Origin: an uncultured Eubacteriales bacterium
GTDB taxonomy: Bacteria; Bacillota; Clostridia; Lachnospirales; Lachnospiraceae
Assembly: GCA_949283695.1 (NCBI GenBank)
Contig: CASDTX010000025.1
Span: forward strand, 1-64,000
Length of the DNA: 64,000 nt
Direction: 5' to 3'
In this document: piece by piece, positions 43,017 through 52,048 of the stretch
Position numbering within the stretch: the stretch's first letter is position 1
Layout: each line of letters starts with the position of its first letter
Position numbers and translations under genes: made by a program
Notes under the pieces: generated by a model
Database searches by the model: none
What the model saw: only the letters and a program-made list of their open reading frames with translations
What the model was told of the DNA's origin: nothing

Positions 43017-43960
43017 GAGACGAGATGGACGAAAAGAATTTGAAGACAGACGGAGAGAAGAAGAACAGAGGGATCTGTTTCCTTGCAGGTGCTCTTGCAG
43101 TTCTGCTGCTCCTGTATTTAGGACTCCGGATATGGAACCAAAAGCAGGAAGAGAAACAGCAGGAGAAGGCGGAGGCAGATATTATCCATGTGACAGAGAC
43201 GGATGCCGGAGAGATCGTTTCCCTGAAGTTCAATGTGGGAAATGGAGAAATGGAATTTACAAAGGAGGACGGAGCCTGGTATTATACGCCGGATCGGGAT
43301 TTTCCGCTGGTACAGAGCTATCCGGAAGATATGGCAGAGTCAGCCGGGAATATTGAGGCAGCCAGAGAGCTTACGGACGGTGACACCATGGAGGACTACG
43401 GGCTGGATGAACCGTCCTATACCTTAGAATACACAGACGCAGACGGCAATCAGACAGAAGTATATTTCGGAAATATGACCGGGGATTCTTATTACGTGAC
43501 TGTCGGAGATACAGGAAGCGTGTATACCGTGGACAGTGCGGTAATCGATTCCTTCAATTATACGCTGGATGAGATGGCACAGCTGGATGAATATCCGAAC
43601 ATCGGAAGCGGCAATCTGCTAAGAGAAGTCATTACGCAGAATGGAGAAACAACGATCTACGACAGCGAGAACAGCGACCAGGAAGAAGAGATTGCGGCAG
43701 TGGCCGGCGGGCTCGGCGCGGTGACGCTGTCAGAAGCGGCAGACTATTCAGTGGAAGAGGAAGACCTGGCCGGATTCGGCCTGGATGAAGCATCCAGGAT
43801 TACTGTAGAGGCAACATATACAACAGACGAGGAAGAACAGGTGCTGACCCTGTATATCGGCGGAGAAGACGGCGATGGAAACAGATATGTAATGATCAAT
43901 GATTCCAGGATTGTATACCTGATATCGGCTGCGATTTGTGAGAATATTCTGAATACTTAA
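43013..43960 (+). CDS. DUF4340 domain membrane-anchored protein
   Basis: 315 residues. One N-terminal helix (about 20-40) after a charged start, then two DUF4340-like halves (GEMEFTKEDGAWYYTPDRDFPL and onward; YGLDEPSYTLEYTDADG and FGLDEASRITVEATYT), a beta-rich extracytoplasmic protein. It starts at GTG 43013, overlapping the stop of the previous gene, with AAGGAGGAAGG upstream. Genes of this family follow GldG genes. Function unknown. Confidence 0.85.
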   Translation: MRDEMDEKNLKTDGEKKNRGICFLAGALAVLLLLYLGLRIWNQKQEEKQQEKAEADIIHVTETDAGEIVSLKFNVGNGEMEFTKEDGAWYYTPDRDFPLVQSYPEDMAESAGNIEAARELTDGDTMEDYGLDEPSYTLEYTDADGNQTEVYFGNMTGDSYYVTVGDTGSVYTVDSAVIDSFNYTLDEMAQLDEYPNIGSGNLLREVITQNGETTIYDSENSDQEEEIAAVAGGLGAVTLSEAADYSVEEEDLAGFGLDEASRITVEATYTTDEEEQVLTLYIGGEDGDGNRYVMINDSRIVYLISAAICENILNT

Positions 43961-44082
43961 CTCAAAAGCCTCCGGCACCTTTGCGGTGAATATTCTGAAT
44001 ATTTTATACTTATTTTATTGACTTTGCTGAGGAAACAGAGGAAAATATACCCCATAGCATGATAGATAAAAGGTGGATGAAA

Positions 44083-44490
44083 ATGAAAGAAAAACTGATG
44101 CGTTTTATGCAGGGTAGGTATGGTGTTGACCAGCTCTCGAAGGTTCTTCTTATCGCAGGCCTGGCCGTTGTGTTTGGATCGGCGCTTGTGGGCGAGGGGC
44201 TGATCAGTGTCTTGTTCTACATATTGGGCTGGGTGCTGGTGATTTACTGTTATTTCAGAACCTTTTCCCGGAATGTGGCGAAGCGCTACGCAGAGAACCA
44301 GGCGTTTCTGACCAAAACGTACGGGATCCGCAGCTTTTTCCAGAAGCAGAAGAATATCTGGCAGCAGCGCAGGTATTATCATATCTATACGTGTCCGTCC
44401 TGTAAACAGAAGATCCGTATTCCCCGGGGCAAAGGGAAGATTGAGATCCGCTGTCCGAAGTGCGGCGCTACATTTATTAAAAAGAGCTGA
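44083..44490 (+). CDS. Small membrane protein with C-terminal zinc ribbon
   Basis: 135 residues. Two membrane segments (about 20-38 and 42-60) are followed by a basic region and a zinc ribbon CPSCKQK...CPKCG (about 105-130). No named family is recognised beyond the zinc ribbon. I start at ATG 44083 with AAAGGTGG upstream; starts at 44059 and 44077 are in frame. Stands alone. Confidence 0.65.
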   Translation: MKEKLMRFMQGRYGVDQLSKVLLIAGLAVVFGSALVGEGLISVLFYILGWVLVIYCYFRTFSRNVAKRYAENQAFLTKTYGIRSFFQKQKNIWQQRRYYHIYTCPSCKQKIRIPRGKGKIEIRCPKCGATFIKKS

Positions 44491-44493
44491 CAG

Positions 44494-44538
44494 CAGCGTC
44501 GGCGGGCAAAGAGCGTGCTTCCTTGTCTGCCGACGCTG
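44494..44538 (+). terminator. Stem-loop after the zinc-ribbon gene
   Basis: CAGCGTCGGCGGGCAAAG pairs with CTTGTCTGCCGACGCTG, with G-U pairs and one bulge. A second hairpin (CGTGTA/TACACG) follows at about 44540-44575. No T run, so efficiency is uncertain. Confidence 0.5.
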
Positions 44539-44618
44539 TCCGTGTACAAGAGGCGTGCTGTCTCGTATACACGGATACTGGTGATATTTCTTAGTATGGG
44601 ATACAGGAGGATATTTTT

Positions 44619-46502
44619 ATGCTGAAATTTCGTTTTCAGGGTCTGCCTGACGAGTACCGCCCCGGACTGGAAGCATTGCGCGGTGAACTTGGGATCTGCG
44701 AATGCGAGGACGGTGTGACGGTCTGTGTCAGGCAGGGGGACGGAGTCTCCCTTTGCAGGGATGGAGATGGCTGGTCCCTTTCTTGTGCAGGGAAATCAGA
44801 GTTTTTCAGGGGGCTGACGCTTTTATGCCGTTATGCAGGTGAAGGGAACGTGGATATTACGGAAAAGCCCAGATTTGACCGGTGCGGACTGATGGCAGAC
44901 TGTTCCCGGAATGCGGTTCTGAAGCCGGAGTCTGTAAAATACCTGATGCGCCGTATGGCGCTGGCAGGTATGAACTGGATGATGCTTTATACCGAGGATA
45001 CCTATGCAGTACCGGACCGTCCGTATTTTGGATACTTGCGGGGCCGTTATACGTTCGAAGAACTGAAGGATATGGATGACTATGCGGATATGCTTGGGAT
45101 CGAGATGATTCCATGCATTCAGACACTGGCCCATCTGGAGCGGGCGCTTCAGTGGCCGGTGATGGAGGCATACCGGGATACCGCGGATGTGCTGCTGACC
45201 GGGGAGAACGAACCGGAAACGTATGCATTTCTGAGAGAATGTATCCAGGCTGCCAGCGCGCCGTTCCGTTCCAGCCGCATTCACATCGGTATGGATGAGG
45301 CTTACTGGATGGGAAGGGGAAACTATCTGAATAAATACGGCTATGATTCCAAAGTAAAGCTTATGCGCACCCATCTGAAGCTGGTGAAGGAGATCCTGGA
45401 TGAAGAAGGACTGGAAGCGATCATGTGGAGCGATATGCATTTCACAGCTGCCAGGGACGAAGGTGTCTATCACCCGGAGAGTATGCTTACGCAGGAGATC
45501 CTGGATGCCGCGCCGGAAGACATCGGCCTGATCTTTTGGGATTATTATCATGAGGAGCCGGCTCCTTATGCGAATATGCTGCAGAAGCATTCACAGTTTC
45601 GGGCGAAGACGATATTTGCCGGCGGTATCTGGACCTGGTCTGGTCCGGCCGCGGACTACCGCAAGACGCTTGCGTCTGCACTGCCCGCCCTTGAAGAGTG
45701 CGTGAAGGCAGGAGTCAAAGATGTGTTTGCTGCAGCATGGCTGGACGACGGCGCGGAGTGCAGTCTCTATGCACTGCTGTATGGACTCACAATATATGGA
45801 GAGTATAATTATACCGGCCGCTGGGACGCGGATGAAGCGGCGCGCAGATTCCGGGCGTCTTCCGGCTTAGACGCACAGGCGTTTCTTGCCATGTCTGAGC
45901 TGAACCAGCTGCCGGGTATGACCCTTCAGCCGGGCAGTATGTCTAATTCAGGACGGGTTCTTCTCTACGAAGATCCGCTGCTGCCTTTATTCGAAGCGGA
46001 CCTGCCGCATAATGAAGACTATGTTCCTTATTTTGAAGAGCTGGTCGTTCGGTTCACCTCTTTTGCAGAAGAGAATGAGCCGGTGAGACTGCAGATGAAG
46101 GCATATGCCTGTATGGCCCGGGCACTGGCTCTTAAGTGCCGCTGGCGTATGGCTGCGGCTCCCGCGGTGCGGAAGAATGACCGGGAGGCAGCTGCAGAAC
46201 TGGTATCGTTGGCAGAAGAGAATCTGGAAGTGCTGAGAGATCTGCGCCAGGCATGGTATGAGCAGTGGATGGCTGTGAATAAACCGTTCGGATTCGAAGT
46301 GCTGGATATCCGTCTGGGCGGAGTGAGCGCCCGTTTCGAGACGGCGAGAGAGCGGATGGGCGAATTTGCCCGCGGGGAACTGGAAGACATTCCTGAGCTG
46401 AGGGAACAAAAACTGCCCTTTCAGACAGACGATGCGGGACGGTATGTGTATCGGAACTTGTGGGCGCATATGGTAACTGCCAGCCGTATGGGGCAGGAAT
46501 AG
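44619..46502 (+). CDS. GH20 beta-N-acetylhexosaminidase
   Basis: 627 residues. Removes terminal N-acetylhexosamine from glycans. The GH20 catalytic pair is D226-E227 in IHIGMDEAYWMG, in the TIM barrel that starts near RCGLMADCSRN (88-98) and contains MIPCIQTLAHLE. An N-terminal domain (1-85) and an alpha-helical C-terminal extension (about 440-627) flank it. There is no signal peptide, so it acts inside the cell on imported sugars. AGGAGG precedes ATG 44619. No sugar transporter lies next to it. Confidence 0.85.
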   Translation: MLKFRFQGLPDEYRPGLEALRGELGICECEDGVTVCVRQGDGVSLCRDGDGWSLSCAGKSEFFRGLTLLCRYAGEGNVDITEKPRFDRCGLMADCSRNAVLKPESVKYLMRRMALAGMNWMMLYTEDTYAVPDRPYFGYLRGRYTFEELKDMDDYADMLGIEMIPCIQTLAHLERALQWPVMEAYRDTADVLLTGENEPETYAFLRECIQAASAPFRSSRIHIGMDEAYWMGRGNYLNKYGYDSKVKLMRTHLKLVKEILDEEGLEAIMWSDMHFTAARDEGVYHPESMLTQEILDAAPEDIGLIFWDYYHEEPAPYANMLQKHSQFRAKTIFAGGIWTWSGPAADYRKTLASALPALEECVKAGVKDVFAAAWLDDGAECSLYALLYGLTIYGEYNYTGRWDADEAARRFRASSGLDAQAFLAMSELNQLPGMTLQPGSMSNSGRVLLYEDPLLPLFEADLPHNEDYVPYFEELVVRFTSFAEENEPVRLQMKAYACMARALALKCRWRMAAAPAVRKNDREAAAELVSLAEENLEVLRDLRQAWYEQWMAVNKPFGFEVLDIRLGGVSARFETARERMGEFARGELEDIPELREQKLPFQTDDAGRYVYRNLWAHMVTASRMGQE

Positions 46503-46556
46503 AAGGATGATCCAGGAATAGAAGAATGACTTAGCAACAGAAGAATGAGCATTCAG

Positions 46557-46597
46557 AAGGGGATGACGCTTTTCGTGGGAATTGCGTCATCCCCTTT
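46557..46597. terminator. Terminator between hexosaminidase and DegV genes
   Basis: AAGGGGATGACGC (46557-46569) pairs perfectly with GCGTCATCCCCTT (46584-46596), between convergent genes; TT follows on the plus strand. Confidence 0.8.
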
Positions 46598-46676
46598 GAG
46601 TTATGTGAATCTGACACAGATCCGTGAATATTTGTATTGCTGCCGGTTCGATGCCCCTATGCTGCATCGGGAAAGT

Positions 46677-47549
46677 TTACTCGCTGCGGACAGCGCCGAT
46701 GCCAAGACCGCCCGGACCGACATGGGTGCCGATGCTGGCTGTCAGTGGGAAATAGACCAGTTCCATATCTGGGAAATGTGTTCTCATTTCCGCTTTGAAC
46801 GCTTCCAGTTTCTCTGGGTCCATCGTGGTATTGGCGATTCCGACTTTCAGTTTTCCCTGCTCCCTCAGCGGCGCAAGGCGTGTGGCAATATCATCCTTTA
46901 CTGCGTCCAGCATGGTTCGGAACGCGGACTTCATCCCCCGGGCTTTTGCATAGGAATCGAGCTTGTCTCCCTGAATTGTGAGCACAGGCTTCAGCTTCAG
47001 AATCGAGCCCAGAGCAGCTGCGGCTGCAGTGATCCGGCCGCCTTTCTTTAAGTATTCTAATGTATCAACTGCAATATAGATGGTCGCATCCAGCGCTTCC
47101 TTTTCGAGGATTTGTTTGATTTCAGCGGCAGACTTTCCGCTGTCCGCCAGCTGCTTTGCCTGCAGTGCGGAGACGGCTTGCGTAACGGAAATACGGTGAT
47201 TGTCGACTACGAAGACCCTGCCTTTGTATGGCTTTTCCTCCGCCAGAATGAGCGCGGTCTGGCAGGTATTGCTTAATCCGGACGACATCGGGATGAACAC
47301 GACTTCATCGTGAGACGCAAGCAGACGGTCCCACATGGAGGTGACATCTCCCGGAGAAGGCTGAGAGGTAGAGATCACAGCACCTTCTGCCTGGCGTCTG
47401 TAGAACTCCTCCAGTGTAATATCGATTCCTTCGTAATATGTGATTTCGTTAATGATGACAGGCATGGGGAGCACATGGATTCCATAGTTCTTTCCTTCTG
47501 ACGGCATAATCCCGCAGTTGCTGTCTGTCATAATGGCGGTTCCCGGCAT
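46677..47549 (-). CDS. DegV family fatty-acid-binding protein
   Basis: 290 residues. N-terminal TDSNCG (about 8-13), the GIDITLEEFYRR segment, ISTSQPSPGD near 58-67, and the IPMSSGLSNTCQTA loop all match DegV. These proteins bind fatty acids and, in Gram-positive bacteria, can serve as FakB subunits that present fatty acid to FakA kinase. GGAGGGATATC lies before the ATG. Whether it works with the fab genes of this window is not shown; no fakA is near. Confidence 0.92.
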   Translation of the reverse strand: MPGTAIMTDSNCGIMPSEGKNYGIHVLPMPVIINEITYYEGIDITLEEFYRRQAEGAVISTSQPSPGDVTSMWDRLLASHDEVVFIPMSSGLSNTCQTALILAEEKPYKGRVFVVDNHRISVTQAVSALQAKQLADSGKSAAEIKQILEKEALDATIYIAVDTLEYLKKGGRITAAAAALGSILKLKPVLTIQGDKLDSYAKARGMKSAFRTMLDAVKDDIATRLAPLREQGKLKVGIANTTMDPEKLEAFKAEMRTHFPDMELVYFPLTASIGTHVGPGGLGIGAVRSE

Positions 47550-47602
47550 GATATCCCTCCTGTTCCGTTCATTTATTGACCGTTATTATAACAAGTGTTA
47601 AA

Positions 47603-47631
47603 ATTATAGCAAAATGCATGCACAATCACAA
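47603..47631 (-). promoter_or_regulatory. Promoter of the DegV gene
   Basis: On the minus strand TTGTGA (47631-47626) and TATAAT (47608-47603) are 17 bases apart. Confidence 0.7.
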
Positions 47632-47687
47632 TGAACAATAATCGGGAATTGTAAGGTATTTATACAGAAGGGAGAAAGTGTCAGGTA

Positions 47688-48296
47688 ATGGAAGATAAAC
47701 GAATTGTGAAAACGAAACGCAGCCTAAAAGGCGCGATGATCGCAATGCTTGCAAAAGAAGATTTTGAACATATCTCGATCACAGAATTATGCCGCAGGGC
47801 TGATGTGAGCCGAATTACATTTTATTCTCATTACAGTGATAAATACGCACTTCTTGACGCGATCTTTGACGATATGCTTGCGATCGGAACAGAAGATTAC
47901 TACAGAAGACAGAGAGAGAATAACCCGGCCGGCCGGCTTGCAGCCGGCTATGTGAATATGCTGGACAGTATTCTGCAGCTCTACTATGAACGCTTCGAGT
48001 TCTTTCAGCATACGAATCCCGAGAAGAATCCCTATCTGGCGTCCAGACTGTACAGTATTATCCTTGACACCGTGGAGATGCACACTCTGCACGTGGAGCG
48101 GCATCACAGGCTGAAATACTCCCCGAAGAAAATTGCCGGATTCGTATGTTTCGGAATGCTTGGATTTGTAAATGAATCACATAAGGAAAAAATACCCCTG
48201 GAACAGATCAAGAAAGAAGCAAGGGAGCTGCTCACGGAGCTTCTGCGGTCGGGTATTCTGGCAGAACATGAGAAAGCGCAAGAAATGGGGCAATAG
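47688..48296 (+). CDS. TetR/AcrR family regulator
   Basis: 202 residues. N-terminal helix-turn-helix at about 25-55 (ISITELCRRADVSRITFYSHYSDKYALL), then an all-helical ligand and dimer domain. Transcribed divergently from DegV with a 138-base gap, so it may control that gene and itself. The ligand is not known; a lipid-like ligand would fit the DegV neighbour but is a guess. Confidence 0.9.
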   Translation: MEDKRIVKTKRSLKGAMIAMLAKEDFEHISITELCRRADVSRITFYSHYSDKYALLDAIFDDMLAIGTEDYYRRQRENNPAGRLAAGYVNMLDSILQLYYERFEFFQHTNPEKNPYLASRLYSIILDTVEMHTLHVERHHRLKYSPKKIAGFVCFGMLGFVNESHKEKIPLEQIKKEARELLTELLRSGILAEHEKAQEMGQ

Positions 48297-48312
48297 AGAC
48301 AAACAGAGAAAA

Positions 48313-48339
48313 CTGCCAGCAGAACGCAGCTGCTGGCAG
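48313..48339 (-). terminator. Terminator of the enolase-superfamily gene
   Basis: CTGCCAGCAG (48313-48322) pairs with CTGCTGGCAG (48330-48339). On the minus strand it is followed by TTTTCTCTG, so it mainly serves the leftward gene. Confidence 0.75.
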
Positions 48340-48362
48340 ACAAATACGTTTACTTTCTGTTA

Positions 48363-49493
48363 TCAGAACGTCATCAGTGAGGCAGAGATGCCTGTCATGT
48401 CACAGCCGCCCAATTCCCGGATCGTCAGATCTGCAATTTCGTTCTCATCAAGTTCATATCCGAGGCCTGGTTTTACCGGAGCGTGCACGTAGCCGTCTTC
48501 GTCACAGCGGATAAGATCTTTCATTCCCTTATCAAACTGGTAGCCAAGGGGGACCGGAATTTCAAGATATTTGCAGTTATGGCTTGCCAGCATTACATGC
48601 AGATGCGCAGCCTGGATGGAAACCGGGCCATAGCTGTGGGACTCCAGATTTGTATCAAATACTTCGCTGATCACCGCCATGCGTCTGAGGGCGGAAATAC
48701 CGCCGGTAATATCACCGAAAGTGCGGATTGAGTCTACCGCATGTGTCTTCAGATAGTGTACCCAGCCTCTGATGCCTCCGGTATAGCTTTCCACCGCAGT
48801 AATCGGTATATTCAGTTTCGATTTCAGTTCAATGAGTCCCTGGATGTCTGAATCTGGAATCGGGGCTTCGTACCATTCGAAATTCAGTTCTTCAAGTACC
48901 TTTCCCAGCTTATACGCGTCAGCACGATTGTACCAGTTCATAGCGTCCAGCATGAGCGTGTAGTCCGGACCAAGAGCTTCGCGCAGGGCCCGGCACATCT
49001 CAATATCCCGCTGTAAATCTCCGATTCCATGTACTTTATAGGCCTTAAAGCCCTGTGCCTGACACTCTTTGGCCAGATCGATATATTCCTGATTGGTCTC
49101 GTAGCGCTGCGTACTGGCATAAGCTAAGATCTTGTCCCTTGTCGCACCAAGCAGTTTGTACACAGGCAGAGAATGGATCTTGCCAAGTAAGTCCCAAAGA
49201 GCGATATCAATTGCACTGGAGATGGGGCCGGGTTTTTCATACTTACTGGTAAGTGTCCATGTGATTTGCTCAACATTGTGCGGATCCTGTCCGACAATTA
49301 TTTTTTTGATTTTGGGCATGCGTTCTTCTAATCGTCCAATGCTCTCTATCATCCATGCCATACACTGCCCTTCAAGTCCTTCGTCGGTCTGAATGCGGAA
49401 TAGTACGCAGTTCGCTGCGAACGGCGGCCCCTCCCACCAGGTCAGAGGGCCGTAAGGTTCCAAAAGAGTACATTTTAGATCTGTAATTTTCAT
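48363..49493 (-). CDS. Mandelate racemase/muconate lactonizing enzyme family protein
   Basis: 376 residues, enolase superfamily. Catalytic K153 and H155 (KVH, a KxH motif), metal ligands D183 (LMLDAMN), E209 (WYEAP) and E235 (AVESY), and the D261-H286 dyad (FGDITGG, ESHSYGP) are all present, the mandelate racemase subgroup pattern. Such enzymes abstract a proton next to a carboxylate and mostly dehydrate acid sugars or hydroxy acids to 2-oxoacids. This fits the 2-oxoacid oxidation genes at 51794-54398. Substrate not known. GAGGAG lies before the start. Confidence 0.9.
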   Translation of the reverse strand: MKITDLKCTLLEPYGPLTWWEGPPFAANCVLFRIQTDEGLEGQCMAWMIESIGRLEERMPKIKKIIVGQDPHNVEQITWTLTSKYEKPGPISSAIDIALWDLLGKIHSLPVYKLLGATRDKILAYASTQRYETNQEYIDLAKECQAQGFKAYKVHGIGDLQRDIEMCRALREALGPDYTLMLDAMNWYNRADAYKLGKVLEELNFEWYEAPIPDSDIQGLIELKSKLNIPITAVESYTGGIRGWVHYLKTHAVDSIRTFGDITGGISALRRMAVISEVFDTNLESHSYGPVSIQAAHLHVMLASHNCKYLEIPVPLGYQFDKGMKDLIRCDEDGYVHAPVKPGLGYELDENEIADLTIRELGGCDMTGISASLMTF

Positions 49494-49514
49494 GAATTCT
49501 CCTCCTATCTGTTT

Positions 49515-49567
49515 TTTGGCGCCAAATAAGTTATTTGAATATTAGCATAACAAAATAGGAGTGTCAA
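49515..49567 (-). promoter_or_regulatory. Promoter and operator of the enolase-superfamily gene
   Basis: On the minus strand TTGACA (49567-49562) and TAATAT (49544-49539) are 17 bases apart. The 12-bp palindrome TTTGGCGCCAAA (49515-49526) lies just downstream, where a repressor such as the adjacent IclR protein would block transcription. Confidence 0.7.
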
Positions 49568-49604
49568 TTATATTTACAATAATATATAAAAATATTTACA
49601 TTAC

Positions 49605-50393
49605 TTATATCTTTGGGAGGGGGTGATATCCCATAAATAGTGATAAGCGCTGTGCGAAAATCTTTACTTCCCGGATTAAGTCCGCTTCTCCGGTATGATA
49701 AATTTCTTTTGATGTACTGAAGCTGACAGCCGCGATTACTTCACTGTTGTTGTCGTAGATCGGGGCAGCTACACACCACATATTGGCAGTGAATTCTCCC
49801 CGGTCTACGGAAAAACCGTCACGGACAATGTTCTGCAGCTCTTTCTGTAAATCCTGGTGCTTTACAATCGTAGATTCCGTGTATTTGGGGAGGTCATCCG
49901 CATTTAAGACAGAATCTTTTATGCTTTCCGGCGCGAAAGCAAGCAGAACTTTTCCGATTCCTGTTGCGTGAAGGGGAATCGGATATCCTTCCGGAAGCGG
50001 GATTAGTTCATTATTGGCAGACTTTGCTGCAAGCAGGATTCCTTTCCCGACGACGCTGATGATCCCCAGATGAATCGAGCAGTGATATTTGTTGCTGAGC
50101 GTTGGAATATTTTGCTCCAGTGCATGGACAACGGGGAAACTGTTGCGGTAAAGAGTTCCAAGCTCGTAGATATAACTTGTAATGCTGTATTTGGAATCTT
50201 CTGTTTTGGCGATATAGCCTCGTTTGGCCAGTGTATTCAGCAGATTATATGTGGTAACACGGTTGACTTCCAGCTGATTGCTGATCTCAGTTACCGTTTG
50301 AGGACGGCTGCAGCTTGACAGAAGTTCCAGAATATCCAGCGCCCGTTCTACAGAATTGATTGTTTTCACATTTATATTTTCTTGCGATTTCAT
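49605..50393 (-). CDS. IclR family transcriptional regulator
   Basis: 262 residues. N-terminal winged helix (about 12-70: SVERALDILELLSS, TVTEISNQLEVNRVTTYNLLNTLAKRGY) and the IclR effector domain (IHLGIISVVGKGILLAAKS, LPLHATGIGKVLLAF, RGEFTANMWCVAAPIYD). I start at ATG 50393 (MKSQEN), with GGGAGAAGTG upstream; the longer form from 50429 is less supported. It sits between the two arms of the catabolic module and probably senses its substrate or a 2-oxoacid. Confidence 0.93.
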   Translation of the reverse strand: MKSQENINVKTINSVERALDILELLSSCSRPQTVTEISNQLEVNRVTTYNLLNTLAKRGYIAKTEDSKYSITSYIYELGTLYRNSFPVVHALEQNIPTLSNKYHCSIHLGIISVVGKGILLAAKSANNELIPLPEGYPIPLHATGIGKVLLAFAPESIKDSVLNADDLPKYTESTIVKHQDLQKELQNIVRDGFSVDRGEFTANMWCVAAPIYDNNSEVIAAVSFSTSKEIYHTGEADLIREVKIFAQRLSLFMGYHPLPKI

Positions 50394-50524
50394 AATCACT
50401 TCTCCCTTCCTGAAATTACCAATATACATGTCACATTATAGAAATTACAATACTACAATATGGAAAAACCGTCAATCAGGAATGACAGCATATTTATTAG
50501 ACGGAGAAATAAAAAGATTATTAT

Positions 50525-50573
50525 GTGTAAAATATATTGACATTAGTGTAAATAATTGTTAATATCAGTGCAA
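50525..50573 (+). promoter_or_regulatory. Promoter of the transporter-Kor-Ptb-Buk operon with phased direct repeats
   Basis: TTGACA (50537-50542) and TAATAT (50560-50565) are 17 bases apart. The hexamers GTGTAA, GTGTAA and GTGCAA start at 50525, 50546 and 50568, 21 and 22 bases apart, which puts them on one face of the helix across the whole promoter. A regulator, perhaps the divergent IclR, could bind them. Confidence 0.75.
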
Positions 50574-50599
50574 ATAAACCATACGAAAGGAAGGAGAAC

Positions 50600-51775
50600 A
50601 TGGAAAACAAAAACAAACAAAAGCCGAATCTGAAACTATCGTACGAGTTAGCGTCTGTTTGGTTCGGGGCGCATGTAGGACCGGGCTTTGCAACAGGAGC
50701 CATGCTGTGCATGTATTTTACAAGCTGCGGATGGAATGCACTGTGGATGCCGATTGTCACGATGGCGTTGGAAGGAATCGTATTTTATTCTGCGATGGAA
50801 ATGGCAAGGACGCACAAAGCATTTACGTACAGAAAAGTAGTAGATGCGATCTTTCACCCGTTTCATAAGGTGTTGGGCCCGTTGATTGATTTTATTACCT
50901 GCTGGACTGGATTTTTGGGACTGGGCGTTACATTTGCGGCATGCGGATCGAGTTTGAACTCTCTGTTTGGCTGGCCGAAGATGATCGGAAATATTTTAAT
51001 GGCGGTAGCCAGCGTCCTGATCGCCCTTTATGGACAGAAGCTGGTGAGAAAAGTATCGGGCGGACTGTCTATCTGTCTGCTCGCAGTACTGTCGATTACC
51101 TGTATTGTTACGATTGTTTCCCAGTGGGATACGATTGCGGGATACATATCTTCCCGATATGTGCCGGAAGGAATTGATGGAAAACAGATTTTTATGTTTA
51201 TCATTTTATATTGTGCGTTTTGTTCCGGACATTCCAATCATGTAGTGGCATGCAGCGATGCGATTTCCAATGAAAAGGAGTCCCGATGGGCGGCTGTATT
51301 TGGAACATTGATGAATGGATGCATGATGACGCTGATTGTGCTGTCTATGCTGGCATATATTCCGGATGTTTTCGGCATGGATTCGCCCTTTGTCTACACG
51401 CTGGGACAGACATTCCCAAGCGGCGTGACGATTATTTATGCAGTGTTCCTGAATCTTGCGCTGATATCCTCCGGTGTCACCATAGTATTTGGTCTGGCAA
51501 AAAGAGCACAGGAATGGGTGCCTCAGAGCGTGAAGAAAGAGTCCACGCGGCTGCTGATCCCTTCAGTCCTGTTTTCAGTGGCAGGAATCCTGGTATCTTC
51601 TATGGGATTATATGGGATTTTTTCTGGTCCGTTTAAATATAACAATTACGTATATATATTCATTTTAGTGATTCCATATATTTTTATTGCACCCTTCCGA
51701 TACCGCAGAAAGCAAAAAGAACTGGATGAACAGAGCCTGGCAAAAGAGCCGGACGGACAGATTCAGCAGAACTAG
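50600..51775 (+). CDS. YkvI-like membrane transporter
   Basis: 391 residues with about ten membrane segments. The start (ASVWFGAHVGPGFATGAMLCMYF) has the unwound Gly-rich helix 1 of the APC/LeuT-type fold, and the overall pattern resembles the YkvI family. It probably takes up the acid metabolised by the downstream enzymes. First gene of the operon; AAGGAAGGAG precedes ATG 50600. The C-terminal tail is hydrophilic (about 368-391). Substrate not known. Confidence 0.75.
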   Translation: MENKNKQKPNLKLSYELASVWFGAHVGPGFATGAMLCMYFTSCGWNALWMPIVTMALEGIVFYSAMEMARTHKAFTYRKVVDAIFHPFHKVLGPLIDFITCWTGFLGLGVTFAACGSSLNSLFGWPKMIGNILMAVASVLIALYGQKLVRKVSGGLSICLLAVLSITCIVTIVSQWDTIAGYISSRYVPEGIDGKQIFMFIILYCAFCSGHSNHVVACSDAISNEKESRWAAVFGTLMNGCMMTLIVLSMLAYIPDVFGMDSPFVYTLGQTFPSGVTIIYAVFLNLALISSGVTIVFGLAKRAQEWVPQSVKKESTRLLIPSVLFSVAGILVSSMGLYGIFSGPFKYNNYVYIFILVIPYIFIAPFRYRRKQKELDEQSLAKEPDGQIQQN

Positions 51776-51793
51776 AAGGGACAGGATACGGCT

Positions 51794-52009
51794 ATGAGAA
51801 AAGTAATAATCATCGAAGAAAAATGTAAGAGCTGCGGATACTGTATCGCGGTATGTCCCAAGAGGATCCTGGAAGCAGGCGAACAGGTCAATCAGATGGG
51901 ATATCGGTACATTACAGTTACATCCGACCAGGAATGCATTTCCTGCAAGGCGTGCGCGACGATTTGTCCGGAGGCGGCAATCGAGCTGTGGAAGCAGCCG
52001 GAGATGTGA
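51794..52009 (+). CDS. 2-oxoacid:ferredoxin oxidoreductase, delta (4Fe-4S) subunit
   Basis: 71-residue ferredoxin-like subunit with two [4Fe-4S] motifs: C11/C14/C17/C21 (CKSCGYCIAVCP) and C48/C51/C54/C58 (CISCKACATICP). It takes electrons from the alpha-beta core. The four subunits lie in the order delta-alpha-beta-gamma (51794-54398), usual for Kor/Vor enzymes. KorD-type by context. Confidence 0.93.
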   Translation: MRKVIIIEEKCKSCGYCIAVCPKRILEAGEQVNQMGYRYITVTSDQECISCKACATICPEAAIELWKQPEM

Positions 52010-52048
52010 CGTCAGTTTGAAAAATATTTGCAGGCAGAAAGGAGTACT

